Assembly: GCA_028696815.1 (NCBI GenBank)
Contig: JAQVGG010000007.1
Span: 1-51,109 of the forward strand
DNA: 51,109 nucleotides
Reading direction: 5' to 3'
Source: Candidatus Altimarinota bacterium
Lineage (GTDB): Bacteria; Patescibacteriota; Gracilibacteria; BD1-5; UBA6164
The position numbers were made by a program, and so were the translations under genes. Numbering within the stretch: the first letter of the stretch is position 1; each line of letters starts with the position of its first letter. Below are positions 9,119-18,851 of this stretch, piece by piece. A model generated the notes under the pieces. The model was given only the letters and a program-made list of their open reading frames with translations. It did not search any database and had not been told where the DNA came from.

Positions 9119-10570
9119 TTAAAAAATTTGTGATTCATTTTGATATTTTGCTAGACTTGGTAAAGACTCCTGATTAAATTTTCAATCTTTCATTACTAGT
9201 ACTTTTTTAGTTCACTTAATAAAATAAACTTCTGAGTTTTCAAAGCTTCAAATTATATCCCAATGGAAGTCAGCATTGTGATTTCAATTATCCATTTCAG
9301 GATATTTATAACAGTTACCTAAAGCTATATGCATTCAAATAGCTTTTTCTGCAATTAGTTGATGAATAATGGTTCATGGTTTTACTTGAGGAGTGGTACC
9401 GAAGGCTATTTCTCATAAATACCTATTTGCTTTGTTTTTATCAAATAATAAATTTAGTCTATTAATAATATTTACTTTTTTTGTTTCAATATAATCATCT
9501 GATTCAATTGATAAATTTACCAATTTTCAGTTTTCAAAATATAATTTTAATCATTTAACCACTCTTTCATCATCGTTAAACATCTTAATCACGTTTTTAT
9601 TTGGAAACAATATCCATCAATTTACATCATGTTTATTCGGAGCAGAAAACACCTCCGCTCAAGGAGTATTAGTATCTCACCAACTATTTCTTGCTAATTG
9701 TCACTTAATTCAAAATCTTATATCTCATTCTTTTCATTTGATTTCTATTTCATCATAACCATCAAAATATGCTTTTAATTCATTGTTTGCTTCTCTTATT
9801 TTTTCAACATCCATAGAAAATGCTTGCTCAAATTTTTTTGCAAATTCTACTTCACTATTACTTGTTTCATCATCTAAAAACTGTTGCCTAGACGGAAAAT
9901 ATGTTTTAAGCCTTGGTATGTGGTTTTTTCATAAATGTTTCATATCATCATTATACTTTCTTTCAATTTCTCACATCATTTCTCTACTTTGATTGTTTTC
10001 TGCAAAAACTTTGTATGGTAGAGTTGTATCTTTTATCTCTACAAATTTATCTACATTATAAATCTCTTTGATTAGATATCAGAAAGCTCTTTCCATCGCC
10101 TTTAGATTTGTTCATATTTGTACTGCTGATTCAGAGTCAAATATATAATACTTTACTAGTATTTTTGATAATACAGAGTTTTTATCTTTATTTCTTTTTA
10201 TTAATTCCCCAATAAATCAAAATGCATGAGTAGATGGAACTTGGATTAAAACATTTTTTGCTCACTCAAAAACAAGCACCTTTTCAAGATTATTTAGAAA
10301 CAATTTATATATATTGTTGTTTATTTTGGCTAATTCTTCAATTTCTTCTTTAGTTTTAAGTTCGTGTCTTCTGCTTTTTCTTTCATTTTCTTCTTGATTA
10401 TCTGTTCATACTCTTTTTAATCATCAAGTAATTATAGAGATATTTTCTTTTATATGCCCTATTTCTCATAAAATTCATAAATCATTTATAAGTACACCTA
10501 AATCATCGTCTTTTCACAGAGTTCTAATAGGGTTTATCAGTGTTTGATTTATAATAATTTCAGTTGTCAT
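9119..10570 (-). CDS. M29 family aminopeptidase (copy A), 483 aa
   Basis: Metal-dependent aminopeptidase of the thermophilic M29 (AmpS/PepS/AmpT) family, releasing N-terminal residues from peptides in the cytoplasm. Conserved C-terminal signatures: ARNSWGDTNTPGAEVFSAPN (first metal Glu), then RYLGEIAFGTTPQV (second Glu), EKAIGMHIALGNCYKYPEM (metal His and the conserved Tyr) and ADFHWDIIGSFENSEVYF (metal His and Asp), with V-L-V-M-K-D-G near the end. So all six expected ligand/active residues can be placed. The N-terminal half is divergent and longer than in bacterial AmpS (~410 aa). The next gene upstream, copy B, is a paralogue, 105 bp away across a hairpin. ATG 10570 is the only sensible start. 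Confidence 0.85.
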
Positions 10571-10624
10571 TTCGCATGATAAGGTATATAATTTATTTTA
10601 TTTTACTATATTTTTATTCAATAT

Positions 10625-10655
10625 AAAAAAAATAGCCAGGTTAATTGACTATTTT
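10625..10655 (-). terminator. Weak hairpin between the two M29 genes
   Basis: A 7-bp stem (AAAATAG with CTATTTT) around a 13-nt loop, followed on the minus strand by a run of T. It probably attenuates or ends the copy B transcript before copy A. Confidence 0.45.
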
Positions 10656-10675
10656 AGCTTGACAAAAGTATGTTA

Positions 10676-12079
10676 TTATTGATTATGAAGTTTTTTTATT
10701 TCTTGTTGATACTTAAATAATTTTGGTGTTGCTTCATTTGTGAACTCTCAATTATTCATAATTACCATTTCTTCTCAACTTTTCTTTTTAAATTTAACTA
10801 TACTTCCATCATTTATAGATCTAATTAAATCCATATGATAATCTGCTCATTTATTTCAGTTATTTACTTCTGGGTACAAGTAAGAGTTTCATATAGCTAT
10901 ATGCATTCAGATAGCCTTTTCTCCTAAAAGCCTATGTTTTGTTCATGCTGGTATAAAAAAGTTGGTTCCAAATGCAAGTTCTCATAATCTTCTATTTGCT
11001 TCAGTTTTAAATAATTTTTCTTTTAATTCATTGATTAATCTATTATATTCCTCTTCGTTATAAGCACCTTTATCAATATCAACTTCTTCAAGTAATCAAT
11101 CTTTGAATCTTAACATTAATCATTTAACCCTTTCATTTATAGCTGTCATAAATATCTCATTTGAGTATTTTATCCATCAATTTGTTCAATTAATTGTTGG
11201 AGCTGAAAATACTTCTGTTCACGGATAATTACTCTCAATGGTACTGTTTCTTGCTCACATTCATGATATATCAAATCTTATATCTGCATTTGCTCAACTT
11301 ATTTCGACTTCATCATATTCTCTAAATAATTCAGCTAATTGTTCATTAGCATCTTTTATTCTTCCCCAATCTATACTACAAGCTCTTTCATATAATGCAT
11401 AAAATTCTTCCAAACTTAGGTTTTCATCTTCTGCTTGTTTTTGTGTTGGGAAATATAATCTCAATTTTGGTTTTTCTCTAGTAAATTCCCTTGTTTTTTC
11501 TTCATAATAAGATAAAATAGCTCAAAAATTTGCTTTTCATTCTTTTGTTTTAATAAAACTTGATAAAGGTTCTGTATAGTCAACAATTTGTATAAATCTC
11601 TCCACACCACTAGATTTATCTATCAATTCCTGATAAGCTGCCATTATTCAGTTTGGATTATTGTCGGTGTCTATAGTTGAAGGTATATCTATAATCACAT
11701 ATTCAATGTCTAGTTGTGATAACTTGCTACTTTTATCAGCTAATCTTTCAATCAAAAAAGCTAAAAAATCATGAGCATGAGTAGATGGAACTTGAAAAAG
11801 TATTTTTCAATCTTCTCTTGTATATTGCCTCTCAATGTCTTCTAAAAGCTTTTTATAAAGCTTAAATTTTAATTTTTGCAAATTTCTAGTTTGCTCTAAA
11901 TTATTACTCCACTCTTCTTGTGTCTCGAATTCTATAACTAGATTTATTCTATCCTTAACTCATTCTGCTGTTTTTAATGCTTCTAATTCTAAAAGAGCTT
12001 GGTTCATATTATTACTCACAGAAGCTCCTAGAGTATCACTAAATGTTAAATGAGTTTGATTTGTGCTTTGATTATTCAT
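10676..12079 (-). CDS. M29 family aminopeptidase (copy B), 467 aa
   Basis: Paralogue of the downstream gene with the same C-terminal signatures: ARNSTIESNYPGTEVFSAPT, RRLGELAFGTNFFIPAGTKH, GEKAIGMHIAIGNSYLYPEV and ADYHMDLIRSINDGSIVKF. In the last motif Trp of copy A's FHWD is Met (YHMD), but the His and Asp ligands remain. The two copies are clearly diverged across the N-terminal half, so this is an old duplication, perhaps with different peptide preference. It has a shared segment of unusual type, QVPSTHAHDFLAFLIERL (copy A: QVPSTHAFGFIGELIKRN), which I take as a family feature of this lineage. A hairpin precedes it (12093-12130), so it probably has its own promoter or reads through from the ATP-grasp gene. 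Confidence 0.84.
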
Positions 12080-12092
12080 AGTAAATAGTTAA

Positions 12093-12130
12093 AAAATATC
12101 TGTTATATTATACTTTATAACAGATATTTT
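12093..12130. terminator. Hairpin after the ATP-grasp gene
   Basis: 15-bp perfect stem (12093-12107 with 12116-12130) and 8-nt loop. It lies 5 bp past the ATP-grasp stop on the minus strand and 13 bp ahead of the M29 copy B start. It is A/T-rich on both sides so it could act in either direction. Confidence 0.7.
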
Positions 12131-12135
12131 GTCAA

Positions 12136-13404
12136 TTATTCCAAAATCATCAATTTACTATAATTTTCCTCAACCACTTTTAAATCTTTTTCAAACTCTT
12201 CAAAATTTTTATTTTTAAGCTTTAAGATTCCGGCTTTTGAAAATCAATGTTTTGTTAATCAAACTTCTTTTCATATAAAGTTATCTATTAGTCTAATCTT
12301 GTAAAAAGATTTAAGTCCTTTAAATTTTTCAACTATACTTTCATTAAACTCTTTTAGTATTCATCTGATTGTAGAATAAAATAAAATTATGCTTATATTA
12401 TATAGTAAGTTAAACTCGATATTTTTAGTGTATAACATCTCCAGCATATTTACTCAAAAAGCTTCACTAATCATTTCAAGTCTGTATCATCAAATTCTTC
12501 AATTTACCTCAATAGTTTTTAATTGTCATTTTGAATTGATTTTAAATTCATGATGTATGAAATTGTTTTTTATTCATAATGCTTTAACTGTTTCTGATAC
12601 AAATTTATTTAAATCAATTTCCTTAAATTTATTTATCACTCACTGATTAATATTTCTTGAATAATTCATAAAATCATCAATTCAGATATCAGGTCATAAC
12701 TTCACTTCAACAGCTTGAGTCAATGAAGTTTCTCATTTTTCATCTACTAAATAATCTATAGAATACATCTCTCAATCAACAAATTCTTCAGCTAAAATAA
12801 TCTCATTATTGTATCATTTACTTTGAAAAACCTCTAAAAAATTTTTATAGTTATTTATATACTCTATAAACTGATTTTCGTTTTCTATTTTTGATACTCA
12901 TGCACTTTGTATTCAAGAAGATGGCTTAAGTATAAATGGATATCATATATATGACACTATCTCCTCTAACTTCAAATCTTCTAGTTTTTTTTCTATAAAT
13001 TTTACACTTATATCTGGGTTATATTCTTGGATGAGTTTTCTTTGCAAGTGTTTATTTCTAAATATATCTGGATTTGATGTAGATTCAGTATTAATTAACT
13101 TTTTTAATTTACATGTAAGTATAACTAATTCCTCAGTAAATGTATTTATAAATGTTACCACTTTCTCCTGACTTAAACTTATAATTATTCATTCAAGTTC
13201 TATATTATCTTTATATGATAATATAGTTATTCATTTACTTTCTAATTTTTCTAAATAAATTTTATCATTGATTTTATCTCATTGACAAAGTACAAATGTT
13301 TTAACTCAATGTTTTATATATATGTCATTAAATGCATCTACATATGAATAATGTAGATTTAAACAATTTTGCCTTTTGGCTATATTTATTAATATTTTTT
13401 CCAT
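12136..13404 (-). CDS. ATP-grasp ligase, 422 aa
   Basis: ATP-grasp enzymes join a carboxylate to an amine (or similar) through an acyl-phosphate. Here the fold is seen in IGYPFILKPSSGIQSAGVSK (ATP-binding Lys and flexible loop), EIILAEEFVDGEMYSIDYLV (adenine-side Glu), FIHHEFKINSKGQLKTIEVN followed by GRIGGYRLEMISEAFG (the Mg-binding E-x-N and downstream Arg). This resembles the carbamoyl-phosphate synthase/PurK/L-amino-acid ligase branch rather than tubulin tyrosine ligase. The N-terminal ~120 residues form the preATP-grasp part. The product is unknown. It follows the DUF1704-type peptidase gene by 5 bp (stop 13410-13412, ATG 13404), so they are cotranscribed and probably act on the same kind of peptide or protein. 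Confidence 0.8.
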
Positions 13405-13409
13405 AGTTG

Positions 13410-14573
13410 TTATAAAATAGATTTAATTTTTTTTAGCATACTTTCAAAGTATTTTTTAGAGTCTAGGTTATTATTTTTAGATATTAAGTTATTATTAATC
13501 TCATATGTTCATATCCTTCATGATAGTATTTTCTCGTAGTTTGATTTATCTGATTTTATAAGATTTTTTACAAATTCATATGATTTTGTATATATAAGAT
13601 CTTTTAAAAATAATTTTGTTGATCATAACTCAGAAAATCTATAAAATCTATAGTAATATTGATCACTTTTTTCTTTTGTAAATCATTTAAACTTTAATAT
13701 CTGATATATTTTTTCTTTTTTTTCTTCTTCACTTATATCTTCAAGTATTGCCTTAAATGCCATATCATAGTACGGTACATATTCAAGTCAATCTATAATT
13801 TTTTTTCAGTATTTATATTCATTATATAATGCAATTCATTCCTCAAGCTCTGCTTTATCTGAAAAACTATAGTTAAATCATAAATTTATCTTTCAGTTAA
13901 TATATCTAAATGCATGGGTGGTTTCATGAAAAAATAATGTAATTATAGACCTGATAGAATAACTACTATCATTGGGGATTTTAACTATTCAACCATCTTG
14001 TGCTTGATTTATGTAATCTCAAAATATAAAATCTATTTCAGGGCAAATCTTTTTTGAAAAATTAATTAGCTTTACTAGTTCTTTTTTTTCTACGTATCTA
14101 TCATCTATTTTTGCATGTATTGATGTTGCATCTAAATCAAATTTATCAATCCTACTTTTATCAACTCAAAAGAATTTTACATTGTATTTATCATAATTTA
14201 TATCATTTTTTTCTATCTTATATTTTTTATTTATTTTATTCGCCTCTATATCATAAGTCTTTTTTAAAAAGTCTAACACATATTCATTGTACTCTATCTC
14301 ATTTTTAATAATTTTTATGTGAAGTCAATCTAATTTTTTTTCATCATATAATTTTTGTTTTACTTTTTTTAATCATTTTTTCTTTTTTTCTATTTTTAAT
14401 AAAAATCATTTTTTATATGCTATTATATCATCAGGAATTTCATTAAAAATAGACATATTCAAAAAGACCTCTTTTTCCTTACCTATAGGTTTTAGTGTTT
14501 TTACAAAGGATAATTTATTTTTTCAAATTTCTTTTAAATATTCTTTAAATATTTTTTTGTTTGATTTTTGCAT
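13410..14573 (-). CDS. DUF1704 (MATCAP/'QEGLA')-like metallopeptidase, 387 aa
   Basis: The core reads LFFHETTHAFRYINGKIN (zinc motif HExxH, ~residues 228-245) and, about 20 residues later, KAELEEGIALYNEYKYG, which matches the 'QEGLA' motif whose Glu is the likely third zinc ligand. This pairing is the signature of DUF1704, a family that includes the human tubulin carboxypeptidases MATCAP1/2 and bacterial proteins of unknown substrate. The N-terminal ~130 residues are Lys-rich and helical. From memory most family members have HExxxH; here it is one residue shorter. It is the first gene of a probable operon with the ATP-grasp ligase. The start codon at 14573 is 92 bp from the divergent RNase P RNA gene. 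Confidence 0.68.
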
Positions 14574-14630
14574 ATCAAATTATTTTTTAATTACAAATTT
14601 GATAATATCTATAGAAAGTAAAAAAACAAC

Positions 14631-14657
14631 TTTTCTTTTTAAAATTTTCTATATAAT
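14631..14657 (+). promoter_or_regulatory. rnpB promoter
   Basis: A perfect TATAAT at 14652-14657 lies 8 bp before the first paired base of the RNase P RNA; the -35 region (TTTTCT near 14631) is weak, spacing about 15 bp. Confidence 0.6.
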
Positions 14658-14665
14658 AGTGAATA

Positions 14666-15037
14666 ATGAGAGCAAACATCTACCGTTCCATTTTTTTGGA
14701 AGGGAGGAAAGTCTGGACACCATGAAGACAATAGTAAAGGATAACAACCTTGGTCTTGCGATATATATAAAACGCAGGAAACGGCCAGTGCCACAGAGAC
14801 TATACTACCCCGTTTTTCGGTGGGAAAGGTGAAAAGTCATCAGTGTGTTTATTTGCTATGATGATTCTCCCGTTTTCGGGAGAGTGGTAAACCCTACTTG
14901 GTGTAATGGGAATGGTACTACTACTTTGTTCATGTTTTCTATTGCTTAGTAGTTAGTATACCCAGCTTGATTCCGCGGGTAATCGCGGGACTAGATAGAT
15001 TGATGTTGAAGTACAGAATCCGGCTTATTACTCTCAT
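14666..15037 (+). ncRNA. rnpB: RNase P RNA (M1 RNA)
   Basis: Catalytic RNA that trims tRNA 5' leaders. Universal blocks are in order: GGGAGGAAAGTCTGGACACC (14702-14721, CR-I), the GCAGGAAACGGCCAGTGCCA block with ACAGAGAC (CR-II/III region, 14774-14800), GGTAAACCC (near 14886), and at the 3' end AGATAGATTGATG then GTACAGAATCCGGCTTAT (CR-V). The ends pair (14666-14672 with 15031-15037, ATGAGAG/CTCTCAT), which fixes its length at about 372 nt. This is a type A architecture. No protein-coding frame is conserved through it. Flanking genes are the divergent DUF1704 peptidase and adk downstream. Confidence 0.95.
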
Positions 15038-15067
15038 TTTTAATAAACTTAAAATTTAAAATATATA

Positions 15068-15682
15068 ATGAAACTAGTTTTTACTTGAATACAATGATGT
15101 GGTAAATGAACTCAAGCTAGACTGCTTGTTGAAAAATACTGATACACTTTAGTTGAAATGTGAGGTGAGTTCAGAAAAATAATTGCTTCTGGAAGCGAGT
15201 TGTGATTAAAATTAAAAGAAATAATGGATACTTGAGCTCAAGTTCCTTGAGAATTAGGTATTGCTGTTATGGAAGAAGCAATATTAAAAAACGATACAGA
15301 AAATGTTATTTTTGATGCATTTGTCAGAAATGAACGGAATAAAGAAATATTTGATAGACTTTTACCTGATTATAAAGTATTATTTTTTAACTTATCTGTT
15401 GAAAAAGCAAAAGCTAGACTTATTTGAAGGATGTACGACCCTGTTTCTTGAGAAACATTTCCTGCTTGAACTAAGTTAAATCCAAAAAACTCTGTAGAGT
15501 TAGTAAAAAGAGATGATGATAAAGATGAAGCTGCAATTTTAAAAAGAATATCAGAATTTGAAAACAAAACTTTAGCTATTGTTGAAATACAAAAACAAGA
15601 ATGAAGAATTATAGAGGTAAATGCAGATCAAAGTATAAATGAGGTTTTCCATGAGATAGAAGAAAAACTTTGATTAAAATAA
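15068..15682 (+). CDS. adk: Adenylate kinase, 204 aa
   Basis: Converts ATP + AMP to 2 ADP. It starts MKLVFTGIQGCGKGTQARLL, whose P-loop GxxGxGKGT contains glycines written as TGA. Next come the AMP-binding region (YTLVEMGGEFRKIIASGSEL and GAQVPGELGI, where VP follows the usual 'G.lVPdel'), VIFDAFVRNERN in place of the normal 'DGFPRt.Q' and the LID start RLIGRMYDPVSGETF, with the DxxxGxxY-like segment. The LID is short with no Cys zinc cluster. The replacement of the DGFPR motif by DAFVRN is a noticeable divergence. Length is within the usual 190-220. The small downstream gene follows by 17 bp. Confidence 0.88.
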
Positions 15683-15699
15683 TAATTAATTATAAAAAT

Positions 15700-15849
15700 A
15701 TGAATGGAAATGATAGATTAAGTTTAGGTGAAGTAGAATTAGTGCAAAGACTTACGAATAACTGATATTCACAAGTTCAAATAAATAATGCAGTAGATTT
15801 TTTTAGAGCAGCTGTAGAGAAAATAAATTGAATAAAACATAAATTATAA
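15700..15849 (+). CDS. Small hypothetical protein, 49 aa
   Basis: ATG 15700, two in-frame TGA codons, TAA 15847-15849. Sequence starts MNGNDRLSLGEVELVQRLTN and continues with a predicted amphipathic helix (INNAVDFFRAAVEKINGIK). It has no membrane segment or Cys. It lies between adk (17 bp) and the methyltransferase (3 bp), tightly inside an operon, which supports it being real. The family is not recognised. It might be a small RNA- or protein-binding helper, without direct evidence. Confidence 0.6.
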
Positions 15850-15852
15850 AAT

Positions 15853-17025
15853 ATGTATTGATTCCAACTTTGAAGGGAGTTTAAGCTTTCTATTGCTGAG
15901 ATTTTGTCAGTATTTAGCGAAGCAGAGGTTTTATACTCTGCTTCTTCTGTTTTAATTTTAAATAATATATCAGAAAATGATGTATTAAATAAAGCTAAAA
16001 ATTTATGATGAACCATAAAGATTTTTGAACTTGCTTTATTTCAAGATGAAGAATCGATTTTAGATCACATAATATCACTTTCTGCTTGAGTCGAAGGTAA
16101 GTTTAAATATAGTTTAAATTTGTTTTGAGAAAAAAATATTAACCCTGAGAATTTTTTAAAAAAATCAAAAAGGACTTTAAAAGAAAAAGGTATTTCTGCT
16201 AGATATTTTAACAAGGATAGTTGAGAAAATCTAAGTTCTGCCCAGATTATCTGAAACTCTATACTGAAAAAATGATTTGATCTAAATATAGTTGATTTAG
16301 GTTGAATTTATTATTTTTGAAAAACTCTCTGGGTGCAAGATATAGACGCTTATAGTAAAAGAGATTACGGAAAAACAAGAGACATGGATATCGGTATGCT
16401 ACCACCAAAGCTAGCACAGATGATGATAAACCTTGCGTGAGATGATAACAAAAGTTTATATGATCCATTTTGTGGACTTTGAACTGTTTTGATAGAGTGA
16501 ATACATATGGGTATAAAAAATTTATTTTGAAGTGATTTTAATCCTGATATGGTAAAGGCAACAAAAGATAATCTTTATAAGTTGCAATCAAATTTTAATT
16601 TTTATTACGAGGTTCAATTATTTGATGCTAGAGATATGTGAGATAGTGACATATTAAAAAAGAACAATATTTCAAAAATAGTAACAGAAGGTTTTTTATG
16701 AGAAGTAATGACAAAGAAAAATATAAGTATTGATAGAATAAATATCCAAAGAAATAATTTATCTAAACTATATGAAAAATTTTTTTCTGGTTTAAATAAA
16801 GTATGATTCTCTTGAACAATAGTTATATCCTTCCCTTTTTGGGAGTTAAACTGAAAGCATATTTATTTTACAGAAATCTATGATATACTTGATAAATATG
16901 TAAATATAATTCCTATTTTTCCAAAAGAATTTCAATTCAAAGAAACTAGATCATGAAGCCTTTTATACAAGAGACAAAGTCAACTAGTTTGAAGAGAGAT
17001 ATTTAAATTGACAATTAAGAAATAA
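15853..17025 (+). CDS. Trm11/TrmG10-like SAM-dependent RNA methyltransferase, 390 aa
   Basis: The catalytic half follows the archaeal/eukaryotic tRNA guanosine-10 N2-methyltransferase (Trm11/TrmG10) layout: DIDAYSKRDYGKTRDMDIGM and LPPKLAQMMINLAG lead into SAM motif I SLYDPFCGLGTVLIEGIHMG (~205-224), motif II GSDFNPDMVKATKDNL, then KIVTEGFLGEVM where the family has the catalytic 'D/N-PPYG'. Here TEGFLGE replaces it, as in some distant relatives. The N-terminal ~150 residues correspond to the THUMP position but are divergent (YWFQLWREFKLSIAEILSVF). It sits in an operon with adk. The most likely role is methylation of tRNA or rRNA guanine; the exact site is unknown. Confidence 0.72.
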
Positions 17026-17067
17026 TATATTAAAATACTTATAGATTTTATTTATAAGTATTTTTTT

Positions 17068-18621
17068 ATGCAACATCAGATTCGTTTGGATAATCAACCG
17101 CATTTTATTCCAGAATATCAGGAAGCTTTATTTAATATAGAAAATGGTATTGATGTAGATATACCATGAGTTTTTGTTTTTCAAAATCCTCAAAATTGAA
17201 AAAAAATAGATTTATACAAATCTGTAAATGATAGTAATTATTATACTATTGATTGAAAAGTTTTTGATTTTCCTGCTATGGATGATGTTAAATTAACACA
17301 AAAAAAAGAAAGAGTTACTAGGATAGATTTGTTAAACTTTCGTGGTTTAGATGATAATTGAATAGAAAAACTTATAAAAGAGTCATTATGAGTTGATATA
17401 AATACTCAGCAATGAATAGATAAATTAAATGATTTTTTTCTAGAGTGAGTTAGATTTCTAGAAGAGGTGTGAAGAAAATTACCTGATAAATATATCGATA
17501 ATAATTTCTTTGCTGATAAAAATGAGGTACTTATGTTTTGTAAAGATACTACCAAAAGCTGAAGGAAGCAGGCATATATAAATTGTTTAATTTCAAAATC
17601 TATAAGTGTTGTAGCTGATGTAATAACAAATGAAGAAAGAATGCATTTAGAAGAAAGGACTGAATTTATAATCAATAAATATATAAGAAATAGAAAAGAG
17701 GTTACTATGTTAACTGATAATACTTGATATCTTACTTTATGAAAAAGGAAAATTTATTTTGCTTTTAGTTATAGACATAAATCAGATAAATCTGCTAAAT
17801 TTAAAGTAGCTAAAGATCCAGAATATTTCTCTACGACTAAATTTTTTGATGATATATGACTTACTCATTATACCTCTACAAAAGAAGAATCAATTTTATT
17901 AGATAATTTTCTTAATTGTATTATTTATTGAAATGATGCAAACTATGAAATTGATAATAAATGATATTTCTCATCTGAAATTATAGAAGATAATTCAGAT
18001 AAACTATCTTCTTCTTATCTTGATAAGTTGAGAAAACTAGAGAGAAAAAAGAGACAATGAAGTGATTCTAGGTATAGTGAATCAAAGTCAAAATGAGATT
18101 TAAATGTTCCTAGGAGAGAGCATTTAGATATTCCATGAGCAGTTTGAGATAATATATGATTTGAAAAAAAAGCAGATACATTTGATTCTCAAAATGAGTA
18201 TTGACTAAGCTTACAACCAGTATACTGATACTTTAAGTATTTTGATATAATGTCTAGATTTTACCAATGATATATATCTGAATCTGAAGTGGATTTTGTA
18301 GTTGATTTATTTTTTCTTAATCTTCCAGAAGAACTTAGAAAGAAAAATAAACTTATGGAAGTAATTTGAAAAGAAAAAACTATTGATGAGTACTTTGATG
18401 AATTAGAGTATGATTTAAATGAAAAATTATTTTTAGTAAAACCAAATCAAAATAGAAAAGCAAAAGAAAGAGAATTAAAAGTTGCTTTTAAGCAATATTA
18501 TTTATCAAAAATGTTAAAGGTTGAAGTTGAGTGAAGAGTCTGAATTTATCTTACCACACCAAGAGAATATCATCTATCTCTTGCCTGATATAGAAAGAAA
18601 ATGACTATTATCAGAAACTAA
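17068..18621 (+). CDS. Hypothetical protein, 517 aa
   Basis: ATG 17068 to TAA 18619-18621, around 30 in-frame TGA codons. It starts MQHQIRLDNQPHFIPEYQEA. I see no signal peptide or membrane helix. The middle has a basic, low-complexity linker (KLERKKRQGSDSRYSESKSK, ~330-350) between two acidic globular parts; the C-terminus ends TTPREYHLSLAGYRKKM. No catalytic motif stands out. The three Cys are scattered. The size, intact frame and own 3' terminator show that it is a functional gene, but I cannot place it in a family; it may be lineage-specific. It follows the methyltransferase gene by 42 bp and ends at a shared hairpin. Confidence 0.75.
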
Positions 18622-18644
18622 AAAAGAGCCGTAGGCTCTTTTTT
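18621..18644. terminator. Terminator at the end of the 517-aa gene
   Basis: AAAAAGAGCC and GGCTCTTTTT form a 10-bp stem with a 3-nt loop. It begins at the last base of the stop codon and is symmetric, so it also serves the minus strand. Confidence 0.85.
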
Positions 18645-18646
18645 AG

Positions 18647-18772
18647 TTATTCCATACATTTATTATAAACCTCACTAAATTCTTCTTGTTTCATAAAAGC
18701 TACAACACTATTACTTCTATTTCCATACCAACAATAAACTAGATATTTTTTGTTTTTATCTAGGTTTAATTA
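18647..18772 (-). pseudogene. Rhodanese-domain remnant
   Basis: A frame after the stop at 18770 reads LDKNKKYLVYCWYGNRSNSV, then VAFMKQEEFSEVYNKCME and TAA (18647-18649). This is the C-terminal half of a rhodanese domain: strand, active-site Cys loop CxxGNRS, helix, and the closing 'GF..VYN'. The upstream half (D-x-R motif) is absent; another frame just upstream (about 18775-18830) gives LTITYGEEDLINKI with a stop before it, as expected from frameshifts in a decaying gene. It lies directly downstream of miaB. Rhodaneses deliver sulfur, so a past link to the sulfur-inserting MiaB is possible but unproven. Confidence 0.5.
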
Positions 18773-18851
18773 TCTTGTTTATCAAGTCTTCTTCTCAATA
18801 AGTTATAGTTAGTTTATTTTAAAAATCTTGTTGTGATAATTGTATACTTAT

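Noticed and set aside
12136-13404. Calling the ATP-grasp protein a tubulin-tyrosine-ligase-like enzyme because it neighbours a MATCAP-type peptidase
   Set aside because: The EVN-GRIGG pattern and the preATP-grasp part point to the CPS/PurK/amino-acid-ligase branch.
14557-14832. Open frame of ~90 codons across the 5' half of the RNase P RNA
   Set aside because: It overlaps conserved rnpB blocks and its protein (ending VPQRLYYPVFRWER) is simply the RNA sequence translated; no evidence of coding.
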